Shown piece after piece: positions 1 through 8,428 of a DNA stretch of 64,000 nucleotides. This stretch comes from an uncultured Chloroflexales bacterium. Its GTDB lineage: Bacteria > Chloroflexota > Chloroflexia > Chloroflexales > Chloroflexaceae. The notes beneath the pieces were generated by a model. The model searched no databases and was not told the DNA's origin. It was given only the letters and a program-made list of their open reading frames with translations. The stretch spans positions 1 to 64,000 of the forward strand of contig CAKZSI010000009.1 in NCBI GenBank assembly GCA_937918935.1, given 5' to 3'. Position 1 is the stretch's first letter. Each line of letters starts with the position of its first letter. The position numbers and the translations under genes were made by a program.

Positions 1-716
1 ACGCCCTGGAACAGCCAGGCGATGTAGCTGGCCCCGGTGGGGTGCAGGAAAGCGGCGCGGGTCAGTTTATCGCCCTCTTTGACGACCAGCTTCGTCGCCC
101 ACTCGCCAAACTCGGCCCAGGTCTCAGGGGCGCGGTCGGGCAGCCCGGCCTCGGCCCAGAGCTGCTTGTTGTAGTAGAACAGCGGCGTCGAGCGGGCGAA
201 GGGGATCCAGAAGTGCTTGTTCTGGCGCACGCCCTCGTTGAGCAGCACCGGTTCGTAATCGGCGAAATCCAGGTTGACCTGCTTTGCCAGGTCGTCGAGC
301 TGGGTGATGGCCCCGGCCAGGTAGAAGCCGAACCACCAGACATCGGAGAGCAGTACGACGTCGGGGATGGTGCGGGCCTGCAAGGCCGCGGTGAACTTCT
401 GGGCGGTCTCCTCGTAGCTGCCCTGGAACTGGTACTCGACCCGTACCTCGTTCTGCGACTCGTTGAAGCGCTTGACCATAGCCTGCTCGGCCTCGCCGAG
501 CACGCCGCTGAACGACCCCCAGTAGGTGATATTGACGGTCGAGCCGGTCTGGCTGACGACGCCAGGGGCCGCCGTGGTTGGGGCAGGTGCGCCAGAGGCG
601 GTCGTGGGTGCCGGCGCGGCGGGCGCCTGGGCGCCACAGGCCGCCAGGGCTGTGGCGCCACCGCCGGCGATCAGCATCCGCAGCATCTGACGACGAGACA
701 GCTTGCGCTGCTCCAT
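1..716 (-). CDS. Sugar ABC transporter substrate-binding lipoprotein (partial, cut by left edge)
   Basis: Extracellular solute-binding protein (family 1) of a carbohydrate importer; about 238 N-terminal residues are present and the C-terminus lies beyond the left edge. The start ATG (714-716 on the complement) has AAAGGAGA about 6 bases upstream. The N-terminus shows a twin-arginine-like SRRQMLR stretch followed by a hydrophobic segment and a lipobox ending LAAC, so the mature protein is probably lipid-anchored outside the membrane. After a Pro/Ala/Thr linker comes NITYWGSFSG, typical of the first strand of the family. It is the third gene of a permease-permease-binding protein operon. The sugar cannot be named from sequence. 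Confidence 0.9.
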   Translation of the reverse strand, partial: MEQRKLSRRQMLRMLIAGGGATALAACGAQAPAAPAPTTASGAPAPTTAAPGVVSQTGSTVNITYWGSFSGVLGEAEQAMVKRFNESQNEVRVEYQFQGSYEETAQKFTAALQARTIPDVVLLSDVWWFGFYLAGAITQLDDLAKQVNLDFADYEPVLLNEGVRQNKHFWIPFARSTPLFYYNKQLWAEAGLPDRAPETWAEFGEWATKLVVKEGDKLTRAAFLHPTGASYIAWLFQG

Positions 717-828
717 GCGAGGATCTCCTTTCTCCATACTCGCGAGCATCTGTATGTACACGGGGGCCCCTCGGCCCCCGGAGGTGCCTGTTATGACCAT
801 TCCCGACCGGACGGGGTCGGCACTCAGT

Positions 829-859
829 AATCTGAGCAACCCTCCGGGTTGCTCAGATT
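829..859 (-). promoter_or_regulatory. Perfect 14-bp stem-loop between permease and binding-protein genes
   Basis: Arms 829-842 and 846-859 pair perfectly around a 3-base loop (left arm AATCTGAGCAACCC). It lies in the 164-base gap between the permease stop and the start of the binding protein and has no T-run, so it is more likely a processing or mRNA-stabilising hairpin that sets differential expression within the operon than a full terminator. A second smaller hairpin (761-768/773-780) follows it. Function is inferred. Confidence 0.55.
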
Positions 860-880
860 CGGCGGATCCAGAAAATGGCA

Positions 881-1771
881 CTATCCCTTCACCGCACCGG
901 TGGCGATACCTTCCACGATGTAGCGCTGGACGAACAGGAAGACGATCATGACGGGGATAATCAGGAACAGCGACCCGGCCATCACCACGCCCCAGTTGAT
1001 GGTGCCCTCGCTGTTGCGCAGCCAGTAGATGCCAATCGGCAGGGTACGCATATTGGCCGTGTTGGTGACGATCAGCGGCCAGAGAAAATCGTTCCACTTG
1101 GCCACCAGCGAGAGCAGGGCCATGGTCACGATGGCCGGCTGGGCCATGGGAATAACAATACTCACCAGCGTGCGGAGGTGCCCCGCCCCATCCACCCGCG
1201 CGGCCTCGATCACCTCGTAGGGCAGGGCCAGGAAGGCCTGTCGTAGCAGGAAGGTGCCATAGGCGATGGCCGCGCCGGGAATGATGATACCGGCATAGGT
1301 ATTGATCCAGCCAAGCCGGGCGATGGTCAGGTAGTTGGGCACGATGGTGATCTCCACCGGCACCATCAACGCGGCCAGGAGGAGCAGAAAGACCAGATCT
1401 TTGCGCGGAAAGCGCACAAAGGCCAGGGCGTAGGCCGAGGTGACGGCAAAGAGCACCTCCAGCCCCATGCCCCCCAGGGTGGTGATGAAGCTGTTTACGT
1501 AAAATCGGCCAAAGGGGGCCGCGTTCCATGCCGCCGGGAAGTTTGCCAGGGTGGGCGCCCGGGGGAACCAGGTCGGCGGGCCGTAGATCTCCGCCGAGGT
1601 TTTGAAGGCCGCGATCAGCGTCCAGTACACCGGCAGGCCGATCACCAGCACTGCCAGGAGCATGGCCAGGTAACCGGCGGCGCGCCAGCGCTGCCCGGCC
1701 CGCCGCGCCGCCGCGTTCTCGACCGGTTGCGTCAGGATCAGTTCGTCACTCAGGGCCATACGATCATCCAT
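881..1771 (-). CDS. Carbohydrate ABC transporter permease, MalG type
   Basis: Inner-membrane permease of about 296 residues with six predicted transmembrane segments and the cytoplasmic EAA loop (EAARVDGAGHLRTL...P) that contacts the ATPase. Length and C-terminal ending are typical of MalG/UgpE-type subunits. It overlaps the preceding permease by 8 bases, so the two are translationally coupled. The binding-protein gene follows after a gap with a strong hairpin. No ATPase gene is visible in the window; such importers often share a common MsmX-type ATPase. The substrate is unknown, though a beta-glucosidase lies nearby on the other strand. Confidence 0.93.
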   Translation of the reverse strand: MDDRMALSDELILTQPVENAAARRAGQRWRAAGYLAMLLAVLVIGLPVYWTLIAAFKTSAEIYGPPTWFPRAPTLANFPAAWNAAPFGRFYVNSFITTLGGMGLEVLFAVTSAYALAFVRFPRKDLVFLLLLAALMVPVEITIVPNYLTIARLGWINTYAGIIIPGAAIAYGTFLLRQAFLALPYEVIEAARVDGAGHLRTLVSIVIPMAQPAIVTMALLSLVAKWNDFLWPLIVTNTANMRTLPIGIYWLRNSEGTINWGVVMAGSLFLIIPVMIVFLFVQRYIVEGIATGAVKG

Positions 1772-2675
1772 AGGATACGCGGCGCTCCAGGTAGCGCACC
1801 TGGATCAGGGTCAGGACGAGCATAATCAAAAAGAGCACCACTGCGATGACGCCAGCTTTGCCCGCGTCGTAGGTCACGAAGCCCAGTTCGTAGAGGTAGA
1901 AGATCAGGGTGGTGGTAGCGTTCACCGGTCCCCCCTCGGTCAGCACCTTGATGATGTCGAACGCCTGAAAAGTTGCCAGGACGCTGGTGACCGAAAGGAA
2001 AAAGGCCACCGGCGACAGCCCGGGCAGGGTCACGTGGCGGAAACGGGCCCACGGCCCCGCGCCGTCCACCAGGGCCGCGTCGTACAGTTCACGCGGAATG
2101 CCCTGCAAGCCCGCCAGGTAGATCACTACCGCGTAGCCCAGGTTCTTCCAGACGTAGACTATGATCACCGCCGGCATGGCCCACCGGGTGCTTCCCAGCC
2201 AGTCGGGCGAGTTGAGGCCCACCAGACCGAGGAGCTGGTCAATCAGACCGTAGCGCGGGTCGAAGATGTAGCTCCAGACCACTGCCACCACCGCGCCCGA
2301 CATCACCACCGGCGAGAAGAGGGCCGCCCGGGCAGCGTTGCGGAAGCGCAGGGGCTGATTGATCAGCAGCGCCAGGGCCAGCCCGAGCACCAGCGTCAGG
2401 CCCACGGACCAGACGGTGAAGACCAGCGTGTTCAGCACGATCTCCCAGAACAACCCGCTGGTGAACACGCTGATGTAATTGTCGAACCAGACAAAGGGTT
2501 TGACCGGGCGCAGGAAGTTCCAGCGCACGAAGCTCAGGTAGCCGTTGTAGATCAGCGGCCAGTAGGTGAAAATGCCAAAGAGGAGCAGATTGGGGCCGAT
2601 CAGCAAGATGAACAGCAACCATTCGCGCCGCTGGCGCGCCGGCGTTGATCGCATACGTTGTTGCAGACTGGACAT
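1764..2675 (-). CDS. Carbohydrate ABC transporter permease, MalF type
   Basis: First gene of the importer operon, about 303 residues, with an N-terminal hydrophobic segment (LLFILLIGPNLLLFGIF) and five further membrane spans. The EAA-loop equivalent reads ELYDAALVDGAGPWARF. The open frame extends upstream to 2846, but those extra residues are Arg/Pro-rich and cover a palindromic spacer, so ATG at 2675 is preferred; it lacks a good ribosome-binding site, and ATG at 2654 is an alternative. Pairs with the MalG-type permease, which it overlaps by 8 bases. Confidence 0.9.
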   Translation of the reverse strand: MSSLQQRMRSTPARQRREWLLFILLIGPNLLLFGIFTYWPLIYNGYLSFVRWNFLRPVKPFVWFDNYISVFTSGLFWEIVLNTLVFTVWSVGLTLVLGLALALLINQPLRFRNAARAALFSPVVMSGAVVAVVWSYIFDPRYGLIDQLLGLVGLNSPDWLGSTRWAMPAVIIVYVWKNLGYAVVIYLAGLQGIPRELYDAALVDGAGPWARFRHVTLPGLSPVAFFLSVTSVLATFQAFDIIKVLTEGGPVNATTTLIFYLYELGFVTYDAGKAGVIAVVLFLIMLVLTLIQVRYLERRVSYG

Positions 2676-2806
2676 CAAGTTCTTGAATGGGAGCAACGGG
2701 GAGGGCGGAGCCTTCCCAGAAGCCCTCTTCCTCGAGCATTCGTGACCGCGCAAACACATGCCCCGGCAGAACCAGGACCTGACCGCCGCCGCGGGCGGAA
2801 CAAATG

Positions 2807-2827
2807 GCGGAGGGCTGCGCCCTCCGC
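2807..2827. repeat. Intergenic hairpin of the GGAGGGC-NNN-GCCCTCC family
   Basis: Perfect 9-bp inverted repeat (GCGGAGGGC, loop TGC). Similar hairpins occur at 5520-5540, 42801-42823, 42844-42860 and 50070-50086, all between genes, so this is a dispersed intergenic repeat. Confidence 0.7.
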
Positions 2828-2861
2828 ACCTCCCCCGAACTCTCACGTAGAACGTTGTGCA

Positions 2862-2944
2862 GCGAAACTATTTCGCGTGCATCTTAGCCGTGCCGTGTTA
2901 ATCAGCGTTAAGGTAGAGCTTAACTGTAGGTAAAATAATAGTTA
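2862..2944 (-). promoter_or_regulatory. Probable operator/control region of the sugar ABC operon
   Basis: Upstream of the first permease gene. A perfect inverted repeat GCGAAA-CTA-TTTCGC (2862-2876) resembles operators of LacI-family sugar repressors, and the unusually AT-rich stretch 2897-2944 carries GTTAA/TTAAC four times, two of them as the palindrome GTTAAG-N6-CTTAAC (2907-2924). No LacI gene lies in the window. The regulator is inferred, the repeats are seen. Confidence 0.45.
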
Positions 2945-2983
2945 AAGAATGCCCTGAAGGCCCGATCACGGCGCGAAGAGGGG

Positions 2984-3719
2984 TTGGGGCGCCATGACCT
3001 GAAGGAGCGACCAGCGGCAGGATTGTCCGGCAGCGCGGGGCGTCGGGGCAGCCGTAGTCAACTGTGGATCATGCTTGAACTCGCCGACCTGCTGGTGAAC
3101 GAGCAGCAGATGGTCGCGGAGAGAACGTCGTTGCCCGAGATCCTCTGCTTCGACTGGGGCGAGGGCGCCGATCGGCGCCGCTACGAACTGCGCCACGACA
3201 GGGGCATCCCCGAGCCGCCGGCGGTCTGGTCAAGTGAGCCGGCTGACGGCCACGTCCCTGGCGTCCGGCCCGACTACTACCTCCGGCGCATCGCCCCGCC
3301 GGCTGCTGGAACAGGCCCACAGTGCCCTGCGTGAGCCAATCGCGCCCACCTGCGAGGGCATCTTTCTCGATGCCCTCAGCGCCAGCGAGCGGCTCGGCAT
3401 CAGCGACCGCCAGGGCCACCCCATCGGCGGCCCGAGCGACGACCTGCTGATCTGCCCCAAACCCCACATCGGCCCCTGGCGGGTTGATCTGTCCATTACG
3501 GACCAGGTGCAACCGGCCGTCGGGATCGCGGGTGCGGGTCGTGCGCACGTCCATGCTCTCGACATCGCAGCAGATATGGCCGCCTGCATGACCAATGACC
3601 CTTCGCGCATAGCGGGCGTCACCTCCGCAGGTGTGCCGGGAGGGCCAGGAAGAAGCGTTACGTCGCGGGAGCACGAAAAAAGCGCGGCAGGGGGTGTAAG
3701 GAGGGCGAAACCTCCCCGG
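2984..3719 (+). other. Region with no recognised gene; possible decayed reading frame
   Basis: Two plus-strand open frames overlap here: 2984-3334 (from about 3071 it reads MLELADLLVNEQQMV...) and 3234-3803. The second runs into the tRNA gene, so it cannot be intact as read. The pieces look protein-like (for example FLDALSASERLGISDR) but match no family I can name, and continuing from one to the other needs a frameshift near 3235. It may be a degraded gene or non-coding sequence with open frames caused by high GC. Confidence 0.25.
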
Positions 3720-3745
3720 AAAAAAATGACCTGCCAGTGGCAGGT
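3720..3745 (-). terminator. Rho-independent terminator of tRNA-His
   Basis: Stem ACCTGCC/GGCAGGT (3729-3735 and 3739-3745) with a 3-base loop, followed on the minus strand by seven T residues (3720-3726). It starts about 20 bases beyond the tRNA 3' end. Confidence 0.8.
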
Positions 3746-3765
3746 TAGCATCTTGCTTGTTGGTG

Positions 3766-3842
3766 TGGGGTGCCTGATGGGTCTCGAACCCACAACCTCC
3801 TGATCCACAGTCAGGCGCTCTAACCATTGAGCTACAGGCACC
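3766..3842 (-). tRNA. tRNA-His (anticodon GTG)
   Basis: Read on the minus strand, the cloverleaf closes fully: acceptor GTGCCTG (3835-3841) with CAGGCAC (3770-3776), D-arm TAGCTCAATGGTTAGAGC, anticodon GTG at positions 34-36 (3806-3808), and T-loop GGTTCGAGACC. Two histidine-specific marks are visible: an encoded extra G at -1 (3842) facing discriminator C (3769). The terminal CCA is encoded (3766-3768). Its own promoter and terminator flank it, making a one-gene transcription unit. Confidence 0.98.
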
Positions 3843-3859
3843 ATGTTGTTCGCACGACG

Positions 3860-3889
3860 AGTATAGCATAGTGCGAAAGCGGCTGTCAA
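3860..3889 (-). promoter_or_regulatory. Sigma-70-type promoter of tRNA-His
   Basis: On the minus strand TTGACA (3884-3889) and TATACT (3860-3865) are separated by 18 bases. The expected transcription start is about 10 bases before the tRNA 5' end. A 7-bp inverted repeat TTCGCAC/GTGCGAA (3849-3855/3871-3877) spans the -10 region. Confidence 0.8.
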
Positions 3890-4135
3890 ATCGTGGTGCA
3901 TCGCCACTAGCGAATCGTGTATTACAATAATGGACAGACAGGCGCTCCCTCCCCCTCCCTGTGGGAGATCGCCGGACGTGAGCGCCTCCGTAGTCTGTAA
4001 AGTAAGTTTCGTGGCATTTCCACCCCCCTCCCAACCTCCCCCCGTTGGGGGGAGGCGCTGGCCTCCCTCCCCCGCTGGGGGAGGGTGTAGCGAAGGTCTT
4101 TGTTTCAGACTACTCAGTGTCAAGGTCCATTGGCT

Positions 4136-5482
4136 ATGCCAGCAATGCACTTTCCTGAGGGCTTCATCTGGGGCGTTGCCACCTCGGCCTACCAGATCGA
4201 AGGCGCCGTCAACGAAGACGGGCGCGGTCCCAGTATCTGGGACCGTTTCAGCCACACCCCGGGCGCGACCCGCGACGGCCATACCGGTGATGTCGCCTGC
4301 GACCACTACCACCGCTACCAGGAGGACGTGGCGCTGATGGGCGCGCTTGGACTGAAGGCCTATCGCTTCAGTATCGCCTGGCCGCGCATTCTCCCCGGTG
4401 GGCGCGGCGCGGTCAATCAGGCCGGCCTCGATTTCTACCGCCGCCTGGTGGACGCGCTCCTGGCGCGCGGCATTACCCCGTATGCCACCCTCTACCACTG
4501 GGATTTGCCTCTGGCGCTGGAGGAGGCCGGGGGCTGGCCATCGCGCGATACGGCCTATGCCTTTGCCGAGTATGCTGGTATCGTCGCCGCGGCCCTTGGC
4601 GATACGGTCCGCCATTGGATCACAATCAATGAGCCGTGGTGTGTGAGTATGCTCGGCTACCAGATGGGTGAGCATGCCCCTGGCCGGCGGGATATGCCCG
4701 CAGCCCTCGCCGCCGCCCACCACACCCTCCTCGCCCACGGTCTGGGTGTGCAGGCCATTCGCGCCGCCGCCCCGGATGCCGAGGTGAGCATTGCCCTGAA
4801 CTTCGAAGCCGTCGTCCCGCTCTCGGATAGCCCGGTTGATCGCGTCGCGGCCCGCTTCCGCGACGGCTATTTCAACCGCTGGTTCCTCGACCCGGTATGT
4901 GGCCACGGCTACCCCGGCGACATGATCGCCGACTACAGCGCCGCTGGCTTTCTCCCTCGCGGTATGCATTTTGTGCGCCCGGGCGACCTCGCTGCCATCG
5001 CCACGCCTACCGACTTTTTCGCTCTGAACTACTACACCCGCGTGGTGGTCGCCGGCGATTCCGCTCCCTGGGAGCACCACCTTGTCGCCCTTGAACGGCC
5101 CCGTACCGCCATGGGCTGGGAGATTTATCCCGAGGGGCTCTACAAGCTGTTGCTGCGGCTCTACGCTCATTACAATCTGCCCCGCATCCTGATCAGCGAG
5201 AATGGCGTGAGCTATCTCGACCCGGTTGACGCCGGCGGCCGCGTGCGCGACGAGCAGCGCATCGCCTTCATCCGCGCGCATCTGGAGGTCTGCCATCGTG
5301 CGATCCAGGCCGGCGTGCCGCTCATCGGCTACTTCTACTGGTCGCTGCTCGACAATTTCGAGTGGGCCCAGGGCTACCACCAGCGCTTTGGCCTGGTACA
5401 CGTTGATTACGCGACGCAGCAGCGCCTCCTCAGGGATAGTTTTGCCTGGTACCGCGAGGTGATCGCCGCCAACGGCTTCTAG
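4136..5482 (+). CDS. Beta-glucosidase, glycoside hydrolase family 1
   Basis: About 448 residues, the usual length of bacterial GH1 enzymes, which hydrolyse terminal beta-glucosides with retention in a (beta/alpha)8 barrel. The N-terminus FPEGFIWGVATSAYQIEG is the GH1 signature. The acid/base glutamate is E166 (TINEPWC) and the nucleophile E355 (ILISENG). The C-terminal WSLLDNFEWAQGY completes the aglycone site. ATG 4136 is chosen because the family starts here and AAGG lies upstream; the frame extends to 4100. No signal peptide, so probably cytoplasmic, acting on imported oligosaccharides. A GGAGGGC hairpin follows the stop. Confidence 0.96.
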   Translation: MPAMHFPEGFIWGVATSAYQIEGAVNEDGRGPSIWDRFSHTPGATRDGHTGDVACDHYHRYQEDVALMGALGLKAYRFSIAWPRILPGGRGAVNQAGLDFYRRLVDALLARGITPYATLYHWDLPLALEEAGGWPSRDTAYAFAEYAGIVAAALGDTVRHWITINEPWCVSMLGYQMGEHAPGRRDMPAALAAAHHTLLAHGLGVQAIRAAAPDAEVSIALNFEAVVPLSDSPVDRVAARFRDGYFNRWFLDPVCGHGYPGDMIADYSAAGFLPRGMHFVRPGDLAAIATPTDFFALNYYTRVVVAGDSAPWEHHLVALERPRTAMGWEIYPEGLYKLLLRLYAHYNLPRILISENGVSYLDPVDAGGRVRDEQRIAFIRAHLEVCHRAIQAGVPLIGYFYWSLLDNFEWAQGYHQRFGLVHVDYATQQRLLRDSFAWYREVIAANGF

Positions 5483-5519
5483 CGCCACGCACATCCCATC
5501 GGAAGGAAAAGAAGCTTCC

Positions 5520-5540
5520 CGGGAGGGCGAAGCCCTCCCG
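5520..5540. repeat. Intergenic hairpin of the GGAGGGC-NNN-GCCCTCC family
   Basis: Perfect 9-bp inverted repeat CGGGAGGGC-GAA-GCCCTCCCG just after the beta-glucosidase gene. There is no T-run, so it may end transcription only weakly; it belongs to the dispersed hairpin family. Confidence 0.7.
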
Positions 5541-5583
5541 GACCCTCCCGTGCAAAGCCTGTTTGCGTCGGAGCAATCCGCCC

Positions 5584-6807
5584 ATGAGTCTCTCCTGGAC
5601 AGTGATCCCCGGCGATGCCGCGACCTGGGCCGCTCAGATTGATGCGCTCTACGCCTTGCCGGCGATGGCAGCGCAGCCCCTTGTGCCGGACTACTTCGTC
5701 AAGACCTCGTTCGCGCGTATGGGCGGCGGTCTGGCCGTGCTCCACGATGGAGACGGCCCGGCGCCGCTGGCGGTCGGGTTGCTCTTTCCGCGCGCGATTG
5801 TTGACGGGCAACCGGTCTACACGCTGCGCCTGCACGCCCCTGGCCCTCTGCCCCCCGCGGAGGAATTGCGGGCAACCCTCGAACTCCGCCTGGCGCCGGC
5901 GCGGGTGGTCATCTACCTGCCCGAAGCCGGACGGACTTTTGCCCCTACCCATACGTCGAGTGGCGGGTTCGACATCGGCGCGCCGTCGCTGGCGGAACTG
6001 CCGGCCATTCGGCGCCTCCGCAGCATCATCTGGGGCCTGGGCGAGTCCGAAGCCTACCCCGACGACCTGCACAGCGCCGAGTTCGCCCCGGCTACGTCGC
6101 TGGTCGCCCGCCGCCACGGGCGCGTGGTTGGCTTCCTGCTGGGGTTCTTCCGCTTCGGCCTGCCGGCCCTGGAAGGGTTGGCGCTCCCCTATCGCCTCGA
6201 CCTGCTGGTCGAGTCGCAGACCATGGGCGTGGCTGCGGCCTGCCGGGGCGCCGGCGTCGCCGCCGCGCTCAAGCGCGAACAGGCCCGCCAGGCTCTGGCC
6301 CGCAACCTCGACGTGATCCACTGGACCGCCGATCCGCTGCAGTTCCCCAACGCCGTTCTCAACTTCGGCAAGCTGCGCGCGGTTGCCGGCGAGTTTTACC
6401 GCGCCTACTACCCCTTCCAGAACGAACTGAACCGGATCAGCGCCTCGCGTCTCGGGCTGGTCTGGCTGCCCCGTTCGGCGCGTGGTCGGGCCGCCCTGAA
6501 CGAAACCGCCCGTCCCGAACATCATGGTCTCAGCCGCTTTCCTGGCTGCGCCATCCTCAACGATGGCCCCCACCCGCGCCCCGGCCCGTATGATGCCCCG
6601 CACCTGGCCCTTGAGGTCCCTGCGGATTGGACTGCGCTGCAACGCGACGATCTCCACACTGCCGCGGCGTGGCGCGCCACCAGCGATGCACTCCTCGAAA
6701 CCCTCCTCGGTTTCGCGCCAGGGCGCTACCTCATCGGCGATACGGCCATCGAGGACGGGCAGCGCTATCTGGTCGCACACCGCTTCGATCCGGCGCTGCT
6801 CCTGTAA
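5584..6807 (+). CDS. Predicted GNAT-superfamily acetyltransferase (COG3375-like)
   Basis: About 407 residues. The middle part (roughly 140-310) has the features of the COG3375 GNAT group: IIWGLGESEAYPDD, a strand reading RVVGFLLGFF, the acetyl-CoA region MGVAAACRGAGVAAALKREQ, and IHWTADPLQFPNAVLNFGKL. The N-terminal 130 residues and the C-terminal 80 residues are less familiar. ATG 5584 is preceded by GGAG at about 11 bases; an upstream ATG at 5563 is less likely. The acceptor substrate is unknown. It is flanked by unrelated transport and hydrolase genes and appears to be a single-gene unit. Confidence 0.75.
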   Translation: MSLSWTVIPGDAATWAAQIDALYALPAMAAQPLVPDYFVKTSFARMGGGLAVLHDGDGPAPLAVGLLFPRAIVDGQPVYTLRLHAPGPLPPAEELRATLELRLAPARVVIYLPEAGRTFAPTHTSSGGFDIGAPSLAELPAIRRLRSIIWGLGESEAYPDDLHSAEFAPATSLVARRHGRVVGFLLGFFRFGLPALEGLALPYRLDLLVESQTMGVAAACRGAGVAAALKREQARQALARNLDVIHWTADPLQFPNAVLNFGKLRAVAGEFYRAYYPFQNELNRISASRLGLVWLPRSARGRAALNETARPEHHGLSRFPGCAILNDGPHPRPGPYDAPHLALEVPADWTALQRDDLHTAAAWRATSDALLETLLGFAPGRYLIGDTAIEDGQRYLVAHRFDPALLL

Positions 6808-7000
6808 ACCGGGTTTCTCCTTTACCGAACACGTTCGCACCGCAGAGGGCGCGGAGGGCTTCAAAACGTTCACTCTCTACGTTCCTCTGCGGTACATCTG
6901 AACAGGTACCCGGAAAACTCTCTCCCTGCGAGGAAGGGCCGACCCCCGGGGTCGGTGCAATGGATACGGCAATCCACAATCCGAAATGCTATAAGGCGCC

Positions 7001-7030
7001 TTGCGACGGTTCGCACTGCCGTGCTATAAT
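7001..7030 (+). promoter_or_regulatory. Promoter of the solute-binding lipoprotein gene
   Basis: TTGCGA (7001-7006), an 18-base spacer and a perfect TATAAT (7025-7030), ending 30 bases before the GTG start. Confidence 0.65.
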
Positions 7031-7060
7031 CCCAGAGTTTATTCCGGCAAGGAGCGCGCC

Positions 7061-8371
7061 GTGGTCGTGCCTCAGCAAATGAGACGGCTCATGATCCTGG
7101 CTCTGACGCTCCTCGTTCTCAGCGCGTGCAGCGCGCGCAGTGCCACGGTCTCCACCACCCCTCAGCCTGCCGCGCCGGCCCCGGCGCGGACGATCCTGAT
7201 CCTGTGGCACGCCTGGCCACCGCCTGCCGACCGCGCCCTCGCCGCCGTGGTCGAAGGCTTCAACCGCGGCAATCCGGGCATCCAGGTCGTGATCCAGACG
7301 CGCCAGGTCACCAGCCTGCGCGATGACCTGGCGAGTGCTGTGGCCGAAGGCGCCGGCCCGCACCTCTCCATTGTCCCCAGCCATACCCTGGGCAGTCTGG
7401 CCGAGGAAGGCGCGCTTTTGCCCCTTGATGGCCTGCTGGCGGCGCAAGAACTTGATCGCCTGTTGCCGACGGCCCTGGGGGCGGCTCAGGTGCGCTACCG
7501 CGAGGGTCCCAGGCTCTATGGCGTGCCGCTCACCTTCGATACCCTTGCGCTGTACTACAACAAAGCCAATTTCTCCGCCGCCCCGCCAGGCGACACGGAC
7601 AGCTTGCTGCGTGTGGCCCGCGGCCTCAGCGACAACCGCAGCGATCCACCGGTCTGGGGACTGGCCTACAATCTGAATCTCGATCGCACAATCGGCTACC
7701 TCTACGCCTTCGGCGGACGCATCGTTGACGACCAGGGCAACCTCGTGCTGGGGCTTGATGGCCGTGACGGAACCGAGGCCTGGCTGGACTGGCTGCTCGT
7801 CCTGCGCGAAGACGAGGGCTTGCTGGCAAGTCTGGACGGCATCACCGTAGATAAAGCCCTGCTGAGCCAGCGCGCCCTGATGACCATTGACTGGGCGCAC
7901 GCGGTAGATCGCTACGGGGCGCTCTGGTCCGGCAATCTGGGTGTCGCCCCGCTGCCACGTCTGTCTGAGACCAACCGGTTGCCCCAACCCTACGTGCAGA
8001 GCGACACCCTGGTGCTCAATGCCCGTCTGGGTGATGGCCCCGAGCGCGCTGCGGCCATCACCTTCGCCCGCCATCTTATTACCGAAACCTCGCAGCGCGA
8101 ACTGCTACGCGCCGGGCACCAGCCGGTGCTGATGAGCCTCGACCTCAACGCGGCTGATCTCGCCATTGCTCCCGAACTCCGCGAGGCGGCGCGCGTCTTC
8201 CGTGGCCAGGCCGAGGCCGGTTTGCCTATGCCCAACACGCGCGCCGCTATCGAAACGGTGTGGCCGGTGCTGATCGACATGCAGGGTGGAGTCCTGCGGC
8301 GCCTGCTTACCCCGGCCCAGGCAGTGAAGAACGCCGACACGACCCTCCGCGCCCGGCTCGACCAACCCTGA
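7061..8371 (+). CDS. ABC transporter solute-binding lipoprotein
   Basis: Family 1 extracellular solute-binding protein of about 436 residues. Start GTG 7061 is chosen because AAGGAG lies 6 bases upstream; it gives a short n-region, then MILALTLLVLSAC with lipobox LSAC. The mature part has the expected ILWHAWPPPADRALAAVVEGF opening of sugar-binding components, LYGVPLTFDTLALYYNK, and a C-terminal lobe. No permease lies next to it on this strand, so it is an orphan binding protein and its partner membrane subunits and substrate are unknown. An 88-bp tandem repeat array follows the stop codon. Confidence 0.9.
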   Translation: MVVPQQMRRLMILALTLLVLSACSARSATVSTTPQPAAPAPARTILILWHAWPPPADRALAAVVEGFNRGNPGIQVVIQTRQVTSLRDDLASAVAEGAGPHLSIVPSHTLGSLAEEGALLPLDGLLAAQELDRLLPTALGAAQVRYREGPRLYGVPLTFDTLALYYNKANFSAAPPGDTDSLLRVARGLSDNRSDPPVWGLAYNLNLDRTIGYLYAFGGRIVDDQGNLVLGLDGRDGTEAWLDWLLVLREDEGLLASLDGITVDKALLSQRALMTIDWAHAVDRYGALWSGNLGVAPLPRLSETNRLPQPYVQSDTLVLNARLGDGPERAAAITFARHLITETSQRELLRAGHQPVLMSLDLNAADLAIAPELREAARVFRGQAEAGLPMPNTRAAIETVWPVLIDMQGGVLRRLLTPAQAVKNADTTLRARLDQP

Positions 8372-8428
8372 AACGCGACGTTGCCTCCGCAGCGGCGCCG
8401 GCCCGCCTCGGCCCGCCAGCGGGGGCGT

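Noticed and set aside
1764-2846. Longer start of the MalF-type permease at 2846
   Set aside because: The extra 57 residues are Arg/Pro-rich and cover a GGAGGGC hairpin; the family begins near ATG 2675.
3230-5494. A 754-residue minus-strand open frame opposite the beta-glucosidase
   Set aside because: It runs through the tRNA-His gene and its promoter and is opposite a clear GH1 enzyme.
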